From Crocodylus rhombifer (lineage: Eukaryota > Chordata > Crocodylia > Crocodylidae), in assembly GCA_038503035.1 (NCBI GenBank), contig JAVSML010000047.1, positions 386,972-450,971 on the forward strand: a stretch of 64,000 bases of DNA, in the 5' to 3' direction. Of this stretch, positions 1 through 12,300 are shown one piece after another. The notes beneath the pieces are model-generated. The model was not told the origin of the DNA and ran no database searches. It was given only the letters and a program-made list of their open reading frames with translations. The translations under genes were made by a program, and so were the position numbers. Position 1 is the first letter of the stretch. Each line of letters begins with the position of its first letter.

Positions 1-198
1 AAGCACTGTGGAAGTGGGTTTCTCATATACTGTTGATGAGATGGGGCCGAGATGAGGACTCTGTAGTGTCCTGAGAGTCAGCAGCTCTCTTTAAGTTTCT
101 TCCCGACTCACCTTTCCCTGAGCTGATGTATCTGCATGTGTTTGCAACAGTGTGAAGTGTGTGCAAATAGCAGTTAGTAAACATTGTTCCAGTTCCTC
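1..198. other. Unassigned unique sequence
   Basis: I see no gene, repeat or regulatory signal that I can support. The stretch ends at the candidate target-site duplication of the Penelope-like repeat that follows. Confidence 0.4.
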
Positions 199-515
199 TG
201 TTGTTGGTTGTAGCTGTGGTGGCCTAAGGATATAGGCAGGTGTGGTATATCTTTTCTTAGACCAACTGAGTAGTTGAGGGAAGAAAGCTTTCAGGTGCAG
301 TTACCCTTCATCAGGCATAGGGAGTCTCTGCTGGTCTGACACTCCAAGGAATGAGAAAAGCTAAAAGTATGGCAGGATGTTAGTGAAAATGTAAATAGGT
401 AGAAATTAGAAAGACAAAAGGTAAAGCAGATAACGGAGTGGGGGGGGGGGGGGGTAGAAGTAGGGGCAAAAAGCCGAAGATATCACATCTACTGGAAGAA
501 CCCTGCCTGTCTTTT
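199..515 (-). mobile_element. Penelope-like non-autonomous repeat, copy A
   Basis: This belongs to the same family as the insertion at 52572-54849. Shared blocks are GGTTGTAGCTGTG, CTAAGGATATAGGCAGG, ACCAACTGAGTAG, AGTCTCTGCTG, CTCCAAGGAATGA and AATGTAAATAGGT. On the minus strand it has a hammerhead-like core: CTGATGA (314 to 308), a 15-nt stem-loop segment, then GAAA (292 to 289). At 478-511 the start of the unit recurs inverted (GATATCACATCT, then GAAGAACCCTGCCTG), so the copy folds back like the one at 52.6 kb. GTTCCTC occurs at 192-198 and 516-522 and may be a 7-bp target-site duplication. There is no coding sequence. Assignment to Penelope-like elements is inference from the architecture and remembered vertebrate repeats. 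A run of 15 G lies at 440-454. Confidence 0.55.
289..314 (-). ncRNA. Hammerhead-ribozyme-like core, copy A
   Basis: On the minus strand CTGATGA (314-308), a 15-nt segment able to form an AGG/CCT stem, then GAAA (292-289). The core heptamer is canonical. Whether stems I and III form is unclear. Confidence 0.35.
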
Positions 516-2241
516 GTTCCTCAATATAGTGAATAGTTCAGTGACTCTATGCAAGTCAGCTCATGGGATCACCTGTTATGACATTACCAGGTTCAAAAGT
601 TTTGGAGCAAGTGGTGCTACATTTATTTCTGAAAATGAGCATTGTTGCAGGAGCATTTTGCAGCCCACACCTGAATGCTGTCTCTCCTGTTAATTTGATT
701 TTGGCAGGCGCAGCTCCTTGAAAACTCAGTTCAACTCTCCTTTGAAATTGCTTAGCAGGTGTAATATTTTTTGTGCCTCATGCTGCAGACACAGTACCTT
801 TTTCAATAGTGGAGCCAATTGAAAGAATTAGCCTTAATTATAGAGTAGATAGGAAGGGCAAAACTATGTTAGGGATATATGTTCTAACTGCTTGATATGA
901 TCCCAAAAACAAAATAATGTGAGCTGCTAATAAGCAGTCCTCCTGTGGCCCAGTTGAAGGTAACTAATCAATTGGTCCACAGATGTATGCTAAAATCAAA
1001 GGCCCCTGCTGAAATTTAGCATTTTGAAGGGCTGGTGCAGAAATATATAGAAAACAGGAGTGTTCCACACTCTTTTAAAATATATATTTTGCTTACTTCC
1101 AGTATTCTTTATATAAATAGTGTGGATGAGCGTATACCTAAAATGAAATGCTAAGTTTCAACAAAAGGGTTGCTGTATTTAACGTGGTGTTTCTTCCCCC
1201 AAAAAAAAAAATTAATTTCTCAGAGGCAAAAAGCAAAGCTTGCACTGTGATGTTGATCTAATTCTATTACTTTCAAGTCTGTGATGCCCACTGAAGCATA
1301 ATGATGCCTTAGAAGGAAAAGGAAGGAACCGTTTTGCAGACTGAAAGAAGTTGTGACATTTCTCAGATTCATAATAGCCTTTCAGAAGTTTTAGCATTAA
1401 CTGTTCTCTGTGGTCTTATGTCCAAGCTAAAAATAGCCTTTGTTCCATGCACCAATTATCTTTCTAGGGTTTTTCAATGGCTATGGTTCATGCATGTCAG
1501 AAGCTCTTGAATCCTTGGAATATGTTTAGTTTTAATATTGCATGGATCTGAAAATCTTTGTAGAATAAAAATGTGAAATGGGGAATTTTTCCAGGAAACA
1601 AATATTCAGTTATGCCTATGGATCAGAATGGTACCTTTTATGCTCCCAAACAATCCTCTGACTGGATAAATGTTTCCAATGATCACGTAAGAAATATGAT
1701 CCAAACATGAAGAGGGGAAAAATATTAATTTCCATAGCTCTACTGTCCTGTATTCAAAGTAATTCCTATTAAAATTAACAGGAGATGGAATTTCTATAGT
1801 TTCAGAGGGAGTTTGGATGGGAAAATCAAGTGTTAATGCCTGTCAAAGTTACTCAGGTGGCATTTTGTTAATTTGCCAAGTCTCACATCTAAGGGATAAA
1901 TCATCTCTTCTTAGAATTTGCACAAATTACAACAAATGGGTAATATTTCTTCTGGTGAAATTGTTCCAAGACTGTATCGTGAAGTCAGAGAAGTGGGGTA
2001 AAATTCCTATGGGGCTCTTTGCAGCACTGGAAGAAGCCCTCATGATATTACATAAATTGCTAGCTTGTGACTAATTTACACTAAGAGAATATGATGAAGT
2101 CTGACTAATGTTTCTAAGATGTGTGAAGATGGATGAGCACATGAATGCTGCAGAACTATCTTGAAGTGAATGTGGGCTTTTGCTATTATTTTCTCCTTTA
2201 AATACCACTTTAGGTACTCCTGTGTAATTTACATCTGCTTA
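516..2241. other. Unassigned AT-rich unique sequence
   Basis: The only open frames are short and scattered, with no recognisable protein family. An A-rich run lies near 1200-1211. I see no repeat family, RNA gene or promoter here. Confidence 0.4.
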
Positions 2242-2364
2242 TGGAATCATATAAATGTAGGGCTGGAAGGGACCTTAGGAGGTCATCTACTCAACCCCCT
2301 GCTCAAGGCAAAAGCATCTCTATTTAAACTATCCTGTATAAGTATTTGTATAACCTGCTTAAAT
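2242..2364 (-). mobile_element. CR1-like LINE 3' end, old truncated copy
   Basis: GGAATCATATAAATG is followed by GGGCTGGAAGGGACCTTAGG, a match to the reverse complement of the CR1 3' terminus. The next bases (GTCATCTACTCAACCCCCTG) fit the conserved block that in other CR1 copies reads TCGAGTCCAGCCCCCTGCCC. Similarity fades by about 2365. The copy is more diverged than those at 49993 and 58885, so it is probably an older subfamily. No coding part is retained. Confidence 0.7.
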
Positions 2365-2816
2365 CGGGTGTGAATTTTGCCTGCTATTCCTGTGCTAGAG
2401 AATGGAGAACAGAGCTGGTGGAAGTGTGTAGCAATGAAAGGCTAGAATAAAGATTTGTTTTTCTAAAAATAAATGTGTTAAGTCCTAATGCTTAGGGAGA
2501 ACTTAACGGTAATTGAAAGAAACAACCAAGACAAAGATACATATTTGAATCTTTCCCATTTAGCCTCACTTGATCTGACTCGCAGACAAACTAAGTCATT
2601 TCATATGTGTATTTTTCATGATGGTCCTACTATGCAAACCACAGTTTGGTGACTTCCCCCCTCCCCTATCCACCATGTGTGCAGAATGAAAAGGAATGTA
2701 GGTTCAGAAATATATCTAACCTGATTCAGATGGCTTTTATACTAATGTGTGCCATACCAAGATTTCAGAATCCCCACACGTTTACTTGGAGAAGTGAACT
2801 AGTTAGTCCTTAGGAG
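2365..2816. other. Unassigned sequence
   Basis: I see no gene or repeat that I can name. Confidence 0.35.
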
Positions 2817-3170
2817 CATTTTTACACGTGCTCAGTGGTGGTGGTGGTGGTGGTGGTGGTGGGGAGCGGGCAGAGAAGGACACTTTTTAATTAGAGTGGC
2901 TTACAGGAACCTCTCTAATTAAAGTGCCTGAAGTGTCTCATGTATTCAGCATCCCACACTTCAGAATGGCAGTGGGGGTGTTTTAACTAAAACTCATTCA
3001 AGGTGCTTTAGTTAAAGCACTCCCACCACCATTTTGAAGTGTGGGGATGCTGAATACACATAACACCAAGGCTGCTAGAGTGTGCTGATTAGTGTGCTAA
3101 TCAAGTCTGCTCTGACGTCTGCTAATTACCATGCATCAGAGCAGGGATTGGACATGCATATAGGTGCCCC
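2817..3170. mobile_element. Palindromic MITE-like element, copy 1
   Basis: It begins GCATTTTTACACGTGCTC and has inverted arms at about 2941-2992 and 3008-3059 that share the TATTCAGCATCC/GGATGCTGAATA and CACACTTC/GAAGTGTG cores. A smaller foldback (TTTTAATTAGAG against CTCTAATTAAAG) lies at 2884-2925. The right half (AATCAAGTCTGCTCTGA, CATCAGAGCA) matches the element at 39786-39975. Two related copies with internal palindromes and no coding capacity fit a non-autonomous DNA transposon. The superfamily is undetermined. Confidence 0.5.
2835..2864. repeat. (GTG)n microsatellite
   Basis: About ten GTG units in tandem inside the left part of the MITE-like element. Confidence 0.9.
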
Positions 3171-6100
3171 AAGATTCCATCTTTGCCCTACCTTTTGCCA
3201 TACCTTCATGTGCAGTCTTTTCCTATCAAGTGAGTGCATTTTTTTCCAGGATGTGTGTACAATCCAGGATGAAAATTCATTCAGGCAGCGACATTTTTTC
3301 AGTGAAGAATTTAAGTATCTTGGTCAAAGCTGAGGAAGTAAAGTGGTTGTTATCTTTATTCTCATTTTTAAACACATTTTTGGGTAGCCTTTTCTTTTTC
3401 CTCATAAGTTGAAAAACTGTGGTAATACTGCATTTATGGACATTCCTCAGTTAAGGCCACTATTATAGCCATGTGTACTCAGACTTCATGTGGCAGGCCA
3501 CTAAATTGATGCAATTATCTTTAACGTCAGGGGACTTTAAAAACTAATAACTGTTAGAGGTGGCACATATGTGTGTGGGGAAAGGGAGTGGGAGGAGGAA
3601 AGAGTTATCCTTCTGTTTCCTGAGTGTTTGGTAGGTAGTACACCTGAAGTTTTACGTTCTCAATCTTCTTTTCATCCAGTAGGACTACACTTTTTTTTTT
3701 AATACGAGCTGAGATTACGTAGTCACATGACTCCAGGAGCTTGATGAAAATTGTTAAGGATTGTGATCCTTGGATGTATGGCAGGACTATATCTGAAATA
3801 CAAGCAAACATGTTGCCAACTGGAATTTTCTTTCCTCAAGACTACACATCCTGTGTGATGTGATGTGTCCCAGAGAGAAAAGATGGGACTTGGATGTATT
3901 AAATGTGAAATCCTCTTTAGAGATTCCTAAGACCTGCCAAACCCTGGCACTTAGTTCTCTACATTATAGAATGAGTGCACAGTATCATGGCACAAGATGT
4001 GAATGGGACCATGTTCAGCATGAATTATGTGGTAGCAGGAAAAGGAGAGTTACTACTGACACTTAACACCACAAATTTGGGGTTTTTTCTTCCTTTCTCA
4101 TAAGCCTACCTCAACTTTCTTTTACTAGTAACAAATGACACAGCAGAGCAAGAAAAAGAGGCACCTCTAAGGACAACATGACTATGATAGGTGTATGCAC
4201 AATAAAATAATGAAGATATATTTTGATGTGATGTACTCTTTGTCAGATGAACAGCAATAGTTAAAGTAGGGAAAGGAGTAGATGGAGCAAAGGATTCTTA
4301 AGTTCAGACTTAATCGTACAATTTCAATAAAACTGAGACCTTATACAGGGCGGTGTAGTTATCATTCACAGTTCCACTTTCACCAAGGATTGTACGTAAG
4401 GCATGGGTTCTCCAACAAGTCCAGGTATGGAAGGAAGACAGTCAGGACCCACTTTCCCATACATGTCCATTTTTTATGACTAGATATGAGTGGAGACCTC
4501 CAATTTTGTTTTTTGTTGTAGCAGATGGTTTGGAAAAGGTTGAGACAATCTGATCTCGGATAAAGCAAGATAACCTGTTAAAAATGGTTAAGTGACATAC
4601 TATCATTGAAACCGTGGTGTTACAAAGCAAATTATGTTACCTTGTATAACCCCAAAGCATTGTGAATTATGCATTACATTACATGACTAAATTAATACAT
4701 TTATATATTTCTATTTTCTTCATACAAAAGAAAAATACCATTGTAAGCATATTTTTCAGAAGTGGAAAATGATGATAAATATTCCAATAATGACTGAATC
4801 AGAGGGCTGACATACTGCTCTCAGCCTTGGGCTCTAAACACCTATGTTCCTCCAAATTCAAATCAAACTTCTTTATTTTTGAGATAGTTAAACTGTTCCA
4901 TGAAAAGTTGTGCATGTTTGTGGGGACTTGGCAGACTGGTTTGATTTTTATAAACATTAAAGAAGATTTGTTTAAAAAAAGCAGAGCTTTGCCCCTACTG
5001 TGATCTTGTTTGCTGGCAATAGAAGTGGGTGATATTTTGATGGGCTGGGGTATGTATGAGAGAGAGAGAGGGATCAAACTTTATATAGTAACTTCTTTTG
5101 AGACCTTTAAGGTGAATATGCTATGACAGTAGAATATTTTGACTTTATGCAAATCTTTCTCATATATAAATGCATGCCTTTTGCAGTTCATTCTGATTCA
5201 GAAAACACAAGAAAGATGGTGAGAAACCTTTAAGTGTCCCTGGCAGAATAAGTTCAACTAAATATATACGTAGTTGCTCTTCATTTTCAGTACATCTTTC
5301 CCTAGGGAAAGCCCAGGACAGAGAAAATGAGAGGGAGGGAGGGAGGGAGGGAGAGAGAGAAATATTTTCCAGGTGATGGATTCCCTGATAGTTTTGTACA
5401 AGTTCAACAGAAAATATGTATTTTTTTTTCCAATCTTCTGGCAATATCACTCACTAAGTGAAACACAAAGGGGACATGAGATTTTAATATTTTATTCCCT
5501 CGTCCATATCATTTCTGCTATTACATAGTGATGTGCACTGGCAGAGTATAAAGCTACAAATGAGAAAGCCCTTTGCAATGAGTGCAAGATGGTGTTCTCT
5601 CTGTAAATGAGAATCAGTTCAACAGTTTGCGGCAGTGCAATGTCCTGCCATTGCAAGGAGCTAACTTTAATTTTGAGGTTAGCAAAAACAGTATCATCAG
5701 TGTCTTACAGGAGGAAATAACTCGGAACCCTCTCAAGTGGCCTTGTTAAGCTGTTGCATGGAGCTTTGTTGATGGACCACACGGAGAACTGTCTCCTGTC
5801 CTTCTCAAGCAGAAGGAATATTTGTGGGAGGGAATGACCCTGACTGGGTAGTAGTGGTAGGGAGAATTGAATGATTCTGCACACAATAAATATTTTATCA
5901 TAGATTTCCCCCATACCTGTAGATTTATTTGGGTGATTCAATCTTTTATCCCCTTTTACTTTTTTCATCCTGTCTTTATTCTTGCCCAACCCAGTTCTCT
6001 CCGAGTCCCTTTAGTGGTTCTCACCTCCCGCAGCACATACTAGCTGAAGTGATACATATCCTGTGGATGCAAACAAGTGAGTGCCAATACCTTTGCTGCT

Positions 6101-6249
6101 GAATGACCCCTTCCTAGCTTTATCCAAATTGGGGTGGTGATTTTCTTTTCCTGTCATTAGATTATGCAGTGGTACCTAATTTGCTAGAGAGTGAAAGTAA
6201 TTATCATAACTGCTAAATATGCCACTGGAGAACTTTGTTGTGGTAGCTG
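3171..6249. other. Unassigned sequence with simple repeats
   Basis: I recognise no gene. Simple sequence is present: GA repeats at 5059-5070 and a (GGGA)n tract at 5331-5360. Short open frames occur but none resembles a known protein or shows convincing exon structure. Confidence 0.35.
5331..5360. repeat. (GGGA)n / (GA)n purine tract
   Basis: About six GGGA units run into GAGAGAGA. Confidence 0.9.
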
Positions 6250-6420
6250 CCCTGAAAGCACAGAGTATATAAGGGTCCCTGTCACAAAGCTCCTACAGTA
6301 AAAATGGGTGAGGCAAAAAAAGGGTTGAGAAAAGATGAATGTCAGTCCAAGACAGCTGGTCAGTGACAGAACCAGAAATAAACTCCTGACTCCTAGCTTT
6401 ATCTAGTAGCCCACACTGTC
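6250..6420 (-). mobile_element. MIR-like CORE-SINE remnant
   Basis: On the minus strand the order of blocks follows MIR: GCTAGGAGTCAGGAG, TTCTGGTTCTGTCACTGAC, CAGCTGT-CTTGGA, then TTTTGCCTCA and CCATTTTTACTG. This matches the MIR core (gggttc...ctctgccactgac...ctgtgtgaccttggg...tgcctcagtttcc...). It is diverged, as expected for a repeat spread across amniotes. The tRNA-like head is not clearly retained. Confidence 0.55.
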
Positions 6421-7032
6421 AGTCAGTAAACCCCTTAAACTGTCACCACTTTAAGGTAGTCCATCCAAACCAAATCTTTGCATCTCATTTTTGCCACGTT
6501 AACTGTACTCTATTTGAGAAAGTCGTGTTTCTGTTAGCTTAAAGCAAAACAACATTGTAAATGTTGACTACAAATTAGAGCCTAGCTTCCAGAACATTCA
6601 CACTAATGCTCTTACATCTCAAAAGCCTTTAAAAGCACCTGAAAATGTTATGCTAGCCTTTGGACTATAGGCATTGATTGTTTGTACTGTCTGAATTCTT
6701 TACAACAGCCCTATCTTTGAAGCCGCCTGGTAGTAGATATCTGTGATCTTTTCTCTGGTCAATACCACTAATGCTGGCTGTACTGTAGCTCTGAGATTTC
6801 TTTAGTCCTTGTTCTGACTTCTTTGCTTTGTTTTGCTTTTTATATTTGGGGGGAAATATTTAAAATAGTTTTCCAAAAGCATCTTATCTTTTGTGTAGAA
6901 TCGGTTGCTATTCCAGTGCTGCCTCGAACAGCAGAAAACCCTGAGTTATAACTTTTTAGTATACGAAGCAAGTAACATAGCTGTTGGGTGCAAGGTATCT
7001 CCTAAAGTGCCTTAGGTCTGTCTTTGAAAATC
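6421..7032. other. Unassigned sequence
   Basis: I see nothing supportable. The stretch ends next to the candidate 5' target-site duplication of the Tx1-like LINE. Confidence 0.35.
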
Positions 7033-7440
7033 TCTTTCAGAGGGGAGGACAGGAAGATAAAAAATTTTCCCCAGATAAATGCATGCATGCGTGTGTGTGG
7101 TGGGCTTCGTTTCATTTTGTTTAGTCTCGTCTTGCCTGTCTTTCTGTCTCTTTCTTTCAAAATGGCTGCTGACAGGAGTGTATGTTCAGAGCTTTGAAAG
7201 CTTCTCCCTGTTTTGTGAGCCTTTCTCCTTCTGTTGTTTTATTTTCCCTCCCCAGACAGTCTGACCCCTGACCCACTGTAGTCCCCCACTCTTCAGTACT
7301 TTTTCCTGCCTTTTTCCTCCTTTTCTCAGCCCTTCCCCTGCAGTCATCCTCTGCCCCTCCTCTCCCCCTCCCTCAGTTTGTTTGGGTTTTTTTTTGTCTT
7401 CCCTCCCCCTCTTTGCAGCTTTTCTTCTGCTTATTGTTTT

Positions 7441-7472
7441 TCCTTCCCTTCCCTTCCCTTCCCTTCCCTTCC
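7441..7472. repeat. (TTCCC)n microsatellite
   Basis: About six TTCCC units in the pyrimidine-rich 5' part of the Tx1-like element. Confidence 0.9.
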
Positions 7473-7689
7473 ACACTGTTTATCTTTCTCTGATCCCCTG
7501 GGGTTAGTTAGTTAGTTTGTTTCCAACTTCTTTGTTCCCTGGGAGCAGAGGGCTTCCCACCCCCCACCCCTCTAGTTAATTGCAAGGTTAACCCTGTTTC
7601 TGCTGGAATGGCTGAAGGCAGCTCTCAGTAATTCACTACTGGAGTTTCAGTCACTCTGGGTTGGAGCTTTGTACCCCTCCCTCCATTGG

Positions 7690-9185
7690 AGTGGAAGAGT
7701 GCTGCTGCTGTGGGGGTGCTCCTAGGCTGCAAACATGTCCTTTATGTTCCCATCATCTTCCTCAGCTCCCCTGCTTTAGTGAATGAGGTAGTGGTAGCAG
7801 ATGTATTGGTCAGGAGTGTTTTTTGCCTCCCAATGCCTCTAGACACACCGTCTGTTCATGTGGTAGCCTTGAACATGCCTTCATTTCTCTTGGGTGATGA
7901 CCTCGCTAACTTCATGCACCCTTATGGGGATGGTTACAGGGCCAGTCTGTAGACTGCTGCTTGGCAGGAAAGTCCCTGAGCTCTGGCATGTCCTTTCCTT
8001 TAAAAGGCAGCTGTTAATGCTGCTTAACAGGGAGGGTTGGGGTTTGCATCAGTCCACGTCCTTCATGATTGATGGGCAGCAGTTTGAGGTCTACCTCACA
8101 ACTGGGGACACCTCATGTTTTCACTGTGGTAGCACGCCACCCTGGTTACCTGATGTAGCAGGTCTCGCCTGGTTACCCAGTGCCCAAAGAAGTAGCCAGG
8201 TTCAGCAGAGCCTCCTGTGGCTGTGCCTGATGGTGGCTCATCCATCTCTGGTGCGGCGGCTGCATTGGGTGGTGGGGAAGGGCCTTCCTCCCAGTCACTC
8301 CTTGTTTCATCAGAGTCAGCTAACTCTGTGGTGGTAGACCTGGCCCCCCATTTCCCTTCCTCCTCAAGAGAGGCAGAGAAAAAAAAGGTTCTTCTAAAAA
8401 GGCCTCTTTATCCTCTGAAGACCTCCCCACCACTTCGAGGGGAGGGGAGGTTATTGAGCATGGGCCCCACTCTCTGCCTGCTTCCTCGGCATCTCCTCCA
8501 GACTCTGTAGTGGCTGGGAGTGAGCTGGGGGTAGGTGAGGTGGTGAGAGTCTGATGGCCCTCCCTCTACCTCTCAGATCTTTGAGCCTGATGAGATTGAT
8601 TTGGAGGTTGGACCCTCTGGGAGCCACAGGCAGCTCTGGGAGCAAGAGTGCCAGGCCCAGGAGAGCATCCCAATGAAGAGGTCAGGAACTGATGTCACCC
8701 CCCAAGACCACTTGGGTGATGCTGCTCCCACAGGGCCTGATGCTGAGAGTCTTGGTGAGGCATCAAGTGCTTCCCCGGGGCTTGATGTCTCTCAGTGCCT
8801 GATGCATACAGCTCCTTCTCCTTGGAGTTAAACTTTGATTCTGCTTCTGAGGATGAGTTGACAAAAGTCTTCCCTCAGGAGGTAGTGTCCCCCAATTCAG
8901 CGAAGGTTCCCCCCTCAATAGGGAGCATCCCCACCCTGGAGGCGGAACCTCTTCCTGCTTCTGAGGAACCTCCCTGTGCTACCTACTCTGTTGAATACCT
9001 CTTTGAGTTTCTAAACCAGACCAAGCACCACCAGAGGGTTGCACAGCATATATTAAATAGTCCCAAGACCCTGAGACATTTGTGGTGTCCGCTAGGGCTG
9101 CAGCAGTGGCACTGCACTCCAATCCAGGGATGTAGTGCTATAGTTTTCACCTTAGCAAACTTGCGGGTGATGTTGGGTGCTTATT
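7690..9185 (+). pseudogene. Tx1-like LINE ORF1 remnant
   Basis: Tx1 ORF1 encodes a nucleic-acid-binding protein with an RRM-like region and zinc knuckles. Frame-shifted pieces are visible: ALNMPSFLLGDDLANFMHPY (about 7867-7926), then RQLLMLLNREGWGLH and IDGQQFEVYLTTGD, then CFHCGS (about 8116-8133). The last supplies a CxxC pair, but the H and final C of a full CCHC knuckle are not in the same frame. The C-terminal part is acidic and rich in S, P and E (8601-9100), with LEFLNQ-like sequence near 9000. At least two frameshifts and several stops are present, so no ORF1 protein can be made. The assignment rests mainly on position ahead of a clear Tx1-type ORF2. Confidence 0.6.
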
Positions 9186-9354
9186 ATGAAAGGTGGGGAG
9201 TTGTAGGCCTGATCTTTCCCTGTCCTGCATGTTTGCTCCTCTCTGCTGCTTCTCTCTCTCTCTCTTTTTTTTTTGGCCTTGCCTGTCCCCCCACTCCCCC
9301 TTTTACTCCTTTTACACATGGCTGTCACATCCTTTTGGTTCTTCTAGTGCCAAT

Positions 9355-12300
9355 GGAAGCAAACAATACTCTTTGATTTCCTGCACCAGAAAAGGCTGGA
9401 CATTGCCTTTCTTCAGGAAACATACACTGATGCAGCTAATCAAGCTGATTGGCATACTGCTTGGAAGGACCATTGTTTCTTGAGTCATGGCACCTCCCTC
9501 AGCACAGGGGTCATGATCTTTCTGTCATCACAGCTGATGCCTGACTCAGAGGTAGCCTAAGAGGTCATCCTTGGCTGCCTGCTCACCACTTGTGTCCTGC
9601 TTGCGCAACATTGCCTCCTGCTAATGAACATCTATGTGCCCATTGCTGGATGAAAATGGACTGCCTTCTTTGAGATACTGGCTGACTTCTTGCAGAGCAC
9701 AGCTGATGATGATGATGACCTTCTCCTGGGTGGGGACTTTAATTGCACAGTTGATGCACATCTTGACCAGGATAGGATGGAGCCCCATCCATCCTCAGCC
9801 CAGAAGCTGTGGAATTCTTTGGAGGCAGCAGGCCTTGTTGATGTCCAGCACCATCTCCATGCCAATGAGAGGCAGTGTACTTGACTGAAGGCAACTGCTG
9901 GTGGGCTCTCCATGGCATGCCTTGACCACGTGTATGTCACCAGACACCACCTACCACTCCTGTGCAGCAGCCATGTCACCCAAGCAGGACTATCAGATCA
10001 CTGCCTGTTCTCTTGTGTGCTGAGCCTACCTGGCAGGACACATTCCCAGGCATTCTACTGGTGCCTTGACACTAGTCTGTTGCAGGATGCTCACTTCCGT
10101 GACTGTTTTGCTCACTTCTGGCAGACATGGGAGGCTGCAAGACCTACCTTCCCCTCCTGGAGGCAGTGGTAGGATGTGAGAAAGGTGCAGATTAGAGTCT
10201 TTTGTCAGCACTACATGCAGTTCACAACAAGCAAGCTTTGCCTCTGTGTTCGGGAGTTGGAGGAGAATGTGGCGCAGATTGAGGTGGCCCTGCATGATGC
10301 TGGTAGTGATACCAGGCTGCTCAAGAGTCTTAAGCTCCGCAAGCAACATCTGCAGGAACTGGCAGAGAGTTCAGTCCGGTATGTGAGGCCCTCCTTCCCA
10401 CCAAGAACTGGTAGAGACCGATGCCCCGACTCACTCCTTCAGCCTTGAGAATTGATGAGCCACATGGAAGGTCATTGACCATCTTAAGACCCCAGACAGC
10501 CAAATGCTTACAGATCCTGTTGAGATCCAACACCATGCCGTCACCTTCTACCAGGAAATGTTGGCAGCTGAACCAATTTGCCTAGAGTCTGCTAGGTGCT
10601 TACACAATGGCCTTCCTAGGCTTTGCTCATCAGAGACTATCTTGAATGAGAACCATCTTTGGAGGAACTCATGGCTGCCATCAGGGACCTCACCTTGGGC
10701 AAAGCCCCTGTCATTGATGGGTTGCCTGCCAAATTTTTTATAAGACCTTCTGGCTTCTCCTCAGCCCCTGCCTCCTGCGTGTCTTTTATTGGAGGTTCGT
10801 GGGCCAGACAATGCCAACCAGCTGTCATCGAGCGGTTCACACCTTGCTGCCTAAGAAAGACCTTGGCTTCATCAAGAACTGGTGACCAGTGTCCCTCTTG
10901 TGCGCTGATTACAAGATCCTGGCCAAGGCTTTGGCTAACTGATTGTGCACTGTTATGACTACGATCATCAGCCCTGAGCAGAGCTACTGCATGTTGGGCA
11001 GGATCATCCAGAATAATCTATTCCTACTTTGAGACCTGCTGACAGCTGCAGGCCTCTTTGGTCTTACCATCAGGCTTGTCTCCTTGGACCAGGAGAGAAG
11101 CTTCCAGTGGGTTGGCCATGACTACCTGTTTTGGACCCTTGAGGCCTTTGGCATCAAGCCTGTCTTTACCTCTGTCCTCCAGGTCCCGTGCCCCATTCCC
11201 AGGCTATAGGGGCACTCGCCAGGGCCACCCTCTGACGGGAATGCTGTATGCCTTGTTCATTGAGCCCCTACTCCATTCACTGTGGTAGTGTCTGATTGGA
11301 CTAACCCTTTCATTTGCTTCCACCTCAGTGGGCTTACAGGCTGACAGCATATGCAGACGATGCGACTGTCCTCATTAGCACTCAGGGTGATGTTCAGTCC
11401 TTGTTCACCTGTCAACAAGTCTATGAGTGTGCCTTTTCAGCTTATGTGAACTGGACCGAGAATGACACCCTCCTTCTCAGTCCCTGGATCAACCCCCCCC
11501 CCCAACATGCCTGGGGGTCTTACCTGGCATTGACAGGTCCTCAAGGCCATAGGGGTGTTCAAGCTATTGGTTTTCTTGGCACAGAACTGAGAAGACATTG
11601 GTGCTGAGGTGGAGGCACACCTGCACCAATGGCACTAGCATCTGCCCAGCCTCTTCTACCATGGGCAGATCCTTATTGTCAACAACCTGGCAGCTGCAAC
11701 ATTGTGGCACTGTTGTGCTGTGTTGGATCCCTCGCCGGTCCTGCTTGAGAAGCTTAAGAGACTGCTTGTGGACTTCTTTGGGACAGGTATCACCAGCTCC
11801 CCTGAGCTGTTCTTTATTTGCCGGTGGCTGAGGGGGGCAGCAGGGCTTGGTTGACCTAGTGGGCAGGGTGGCTGCCTTCTGCCGGCAGGCCCTCCAAAGG
11901 CTCCTCTACTGTGAGGACACCGTCCCCTGGCAGCAGCTAGTTCAGTTGTTTTTGCACTGGGTGGTGGGCTTTGGCTTCAGCCAGGAGCTTTTTCTTGTGG
12001 ACCCCACCCTCCTGGGTTGGGGTGTCCTCCGACCCTTCTACCTCATCAGCTCTACCTTCTAGCTCATCAGGCCCTGTGAGATGCTGCTTTCTTCCTCCTA
12101 CCCAAGGCCTGGCATCTGCAGTTACTGCAGGAGCCCCTGGTCCATAAACCAGCCCTGCAGTGCAGTCTGTCAAGCCTTGTTTCTAGCAGCCTTGTCAACT
12201 CCCTCATCTGGTCATATGCCATCCAGCTGGGACACCTCCTTGACGTGACCCAGTCAGATTGGTTGTCAGCTGAGGCTCTGGCCATCCACTTGGGCATGTC

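Noticed and set aside
7079..7264. Cysteine/phenylalanine-rich peptide upstream of the Tx1 ORF1
   Set aside because: It is a translation of pyrimidine-rich 5' sequence and has no protein likeness.
9632..9979. Minus-strand open frame of 115 codons
   Set aside because: It is antisense to the Tx1 endonuclease region (GGDFN) and has no support of its own.
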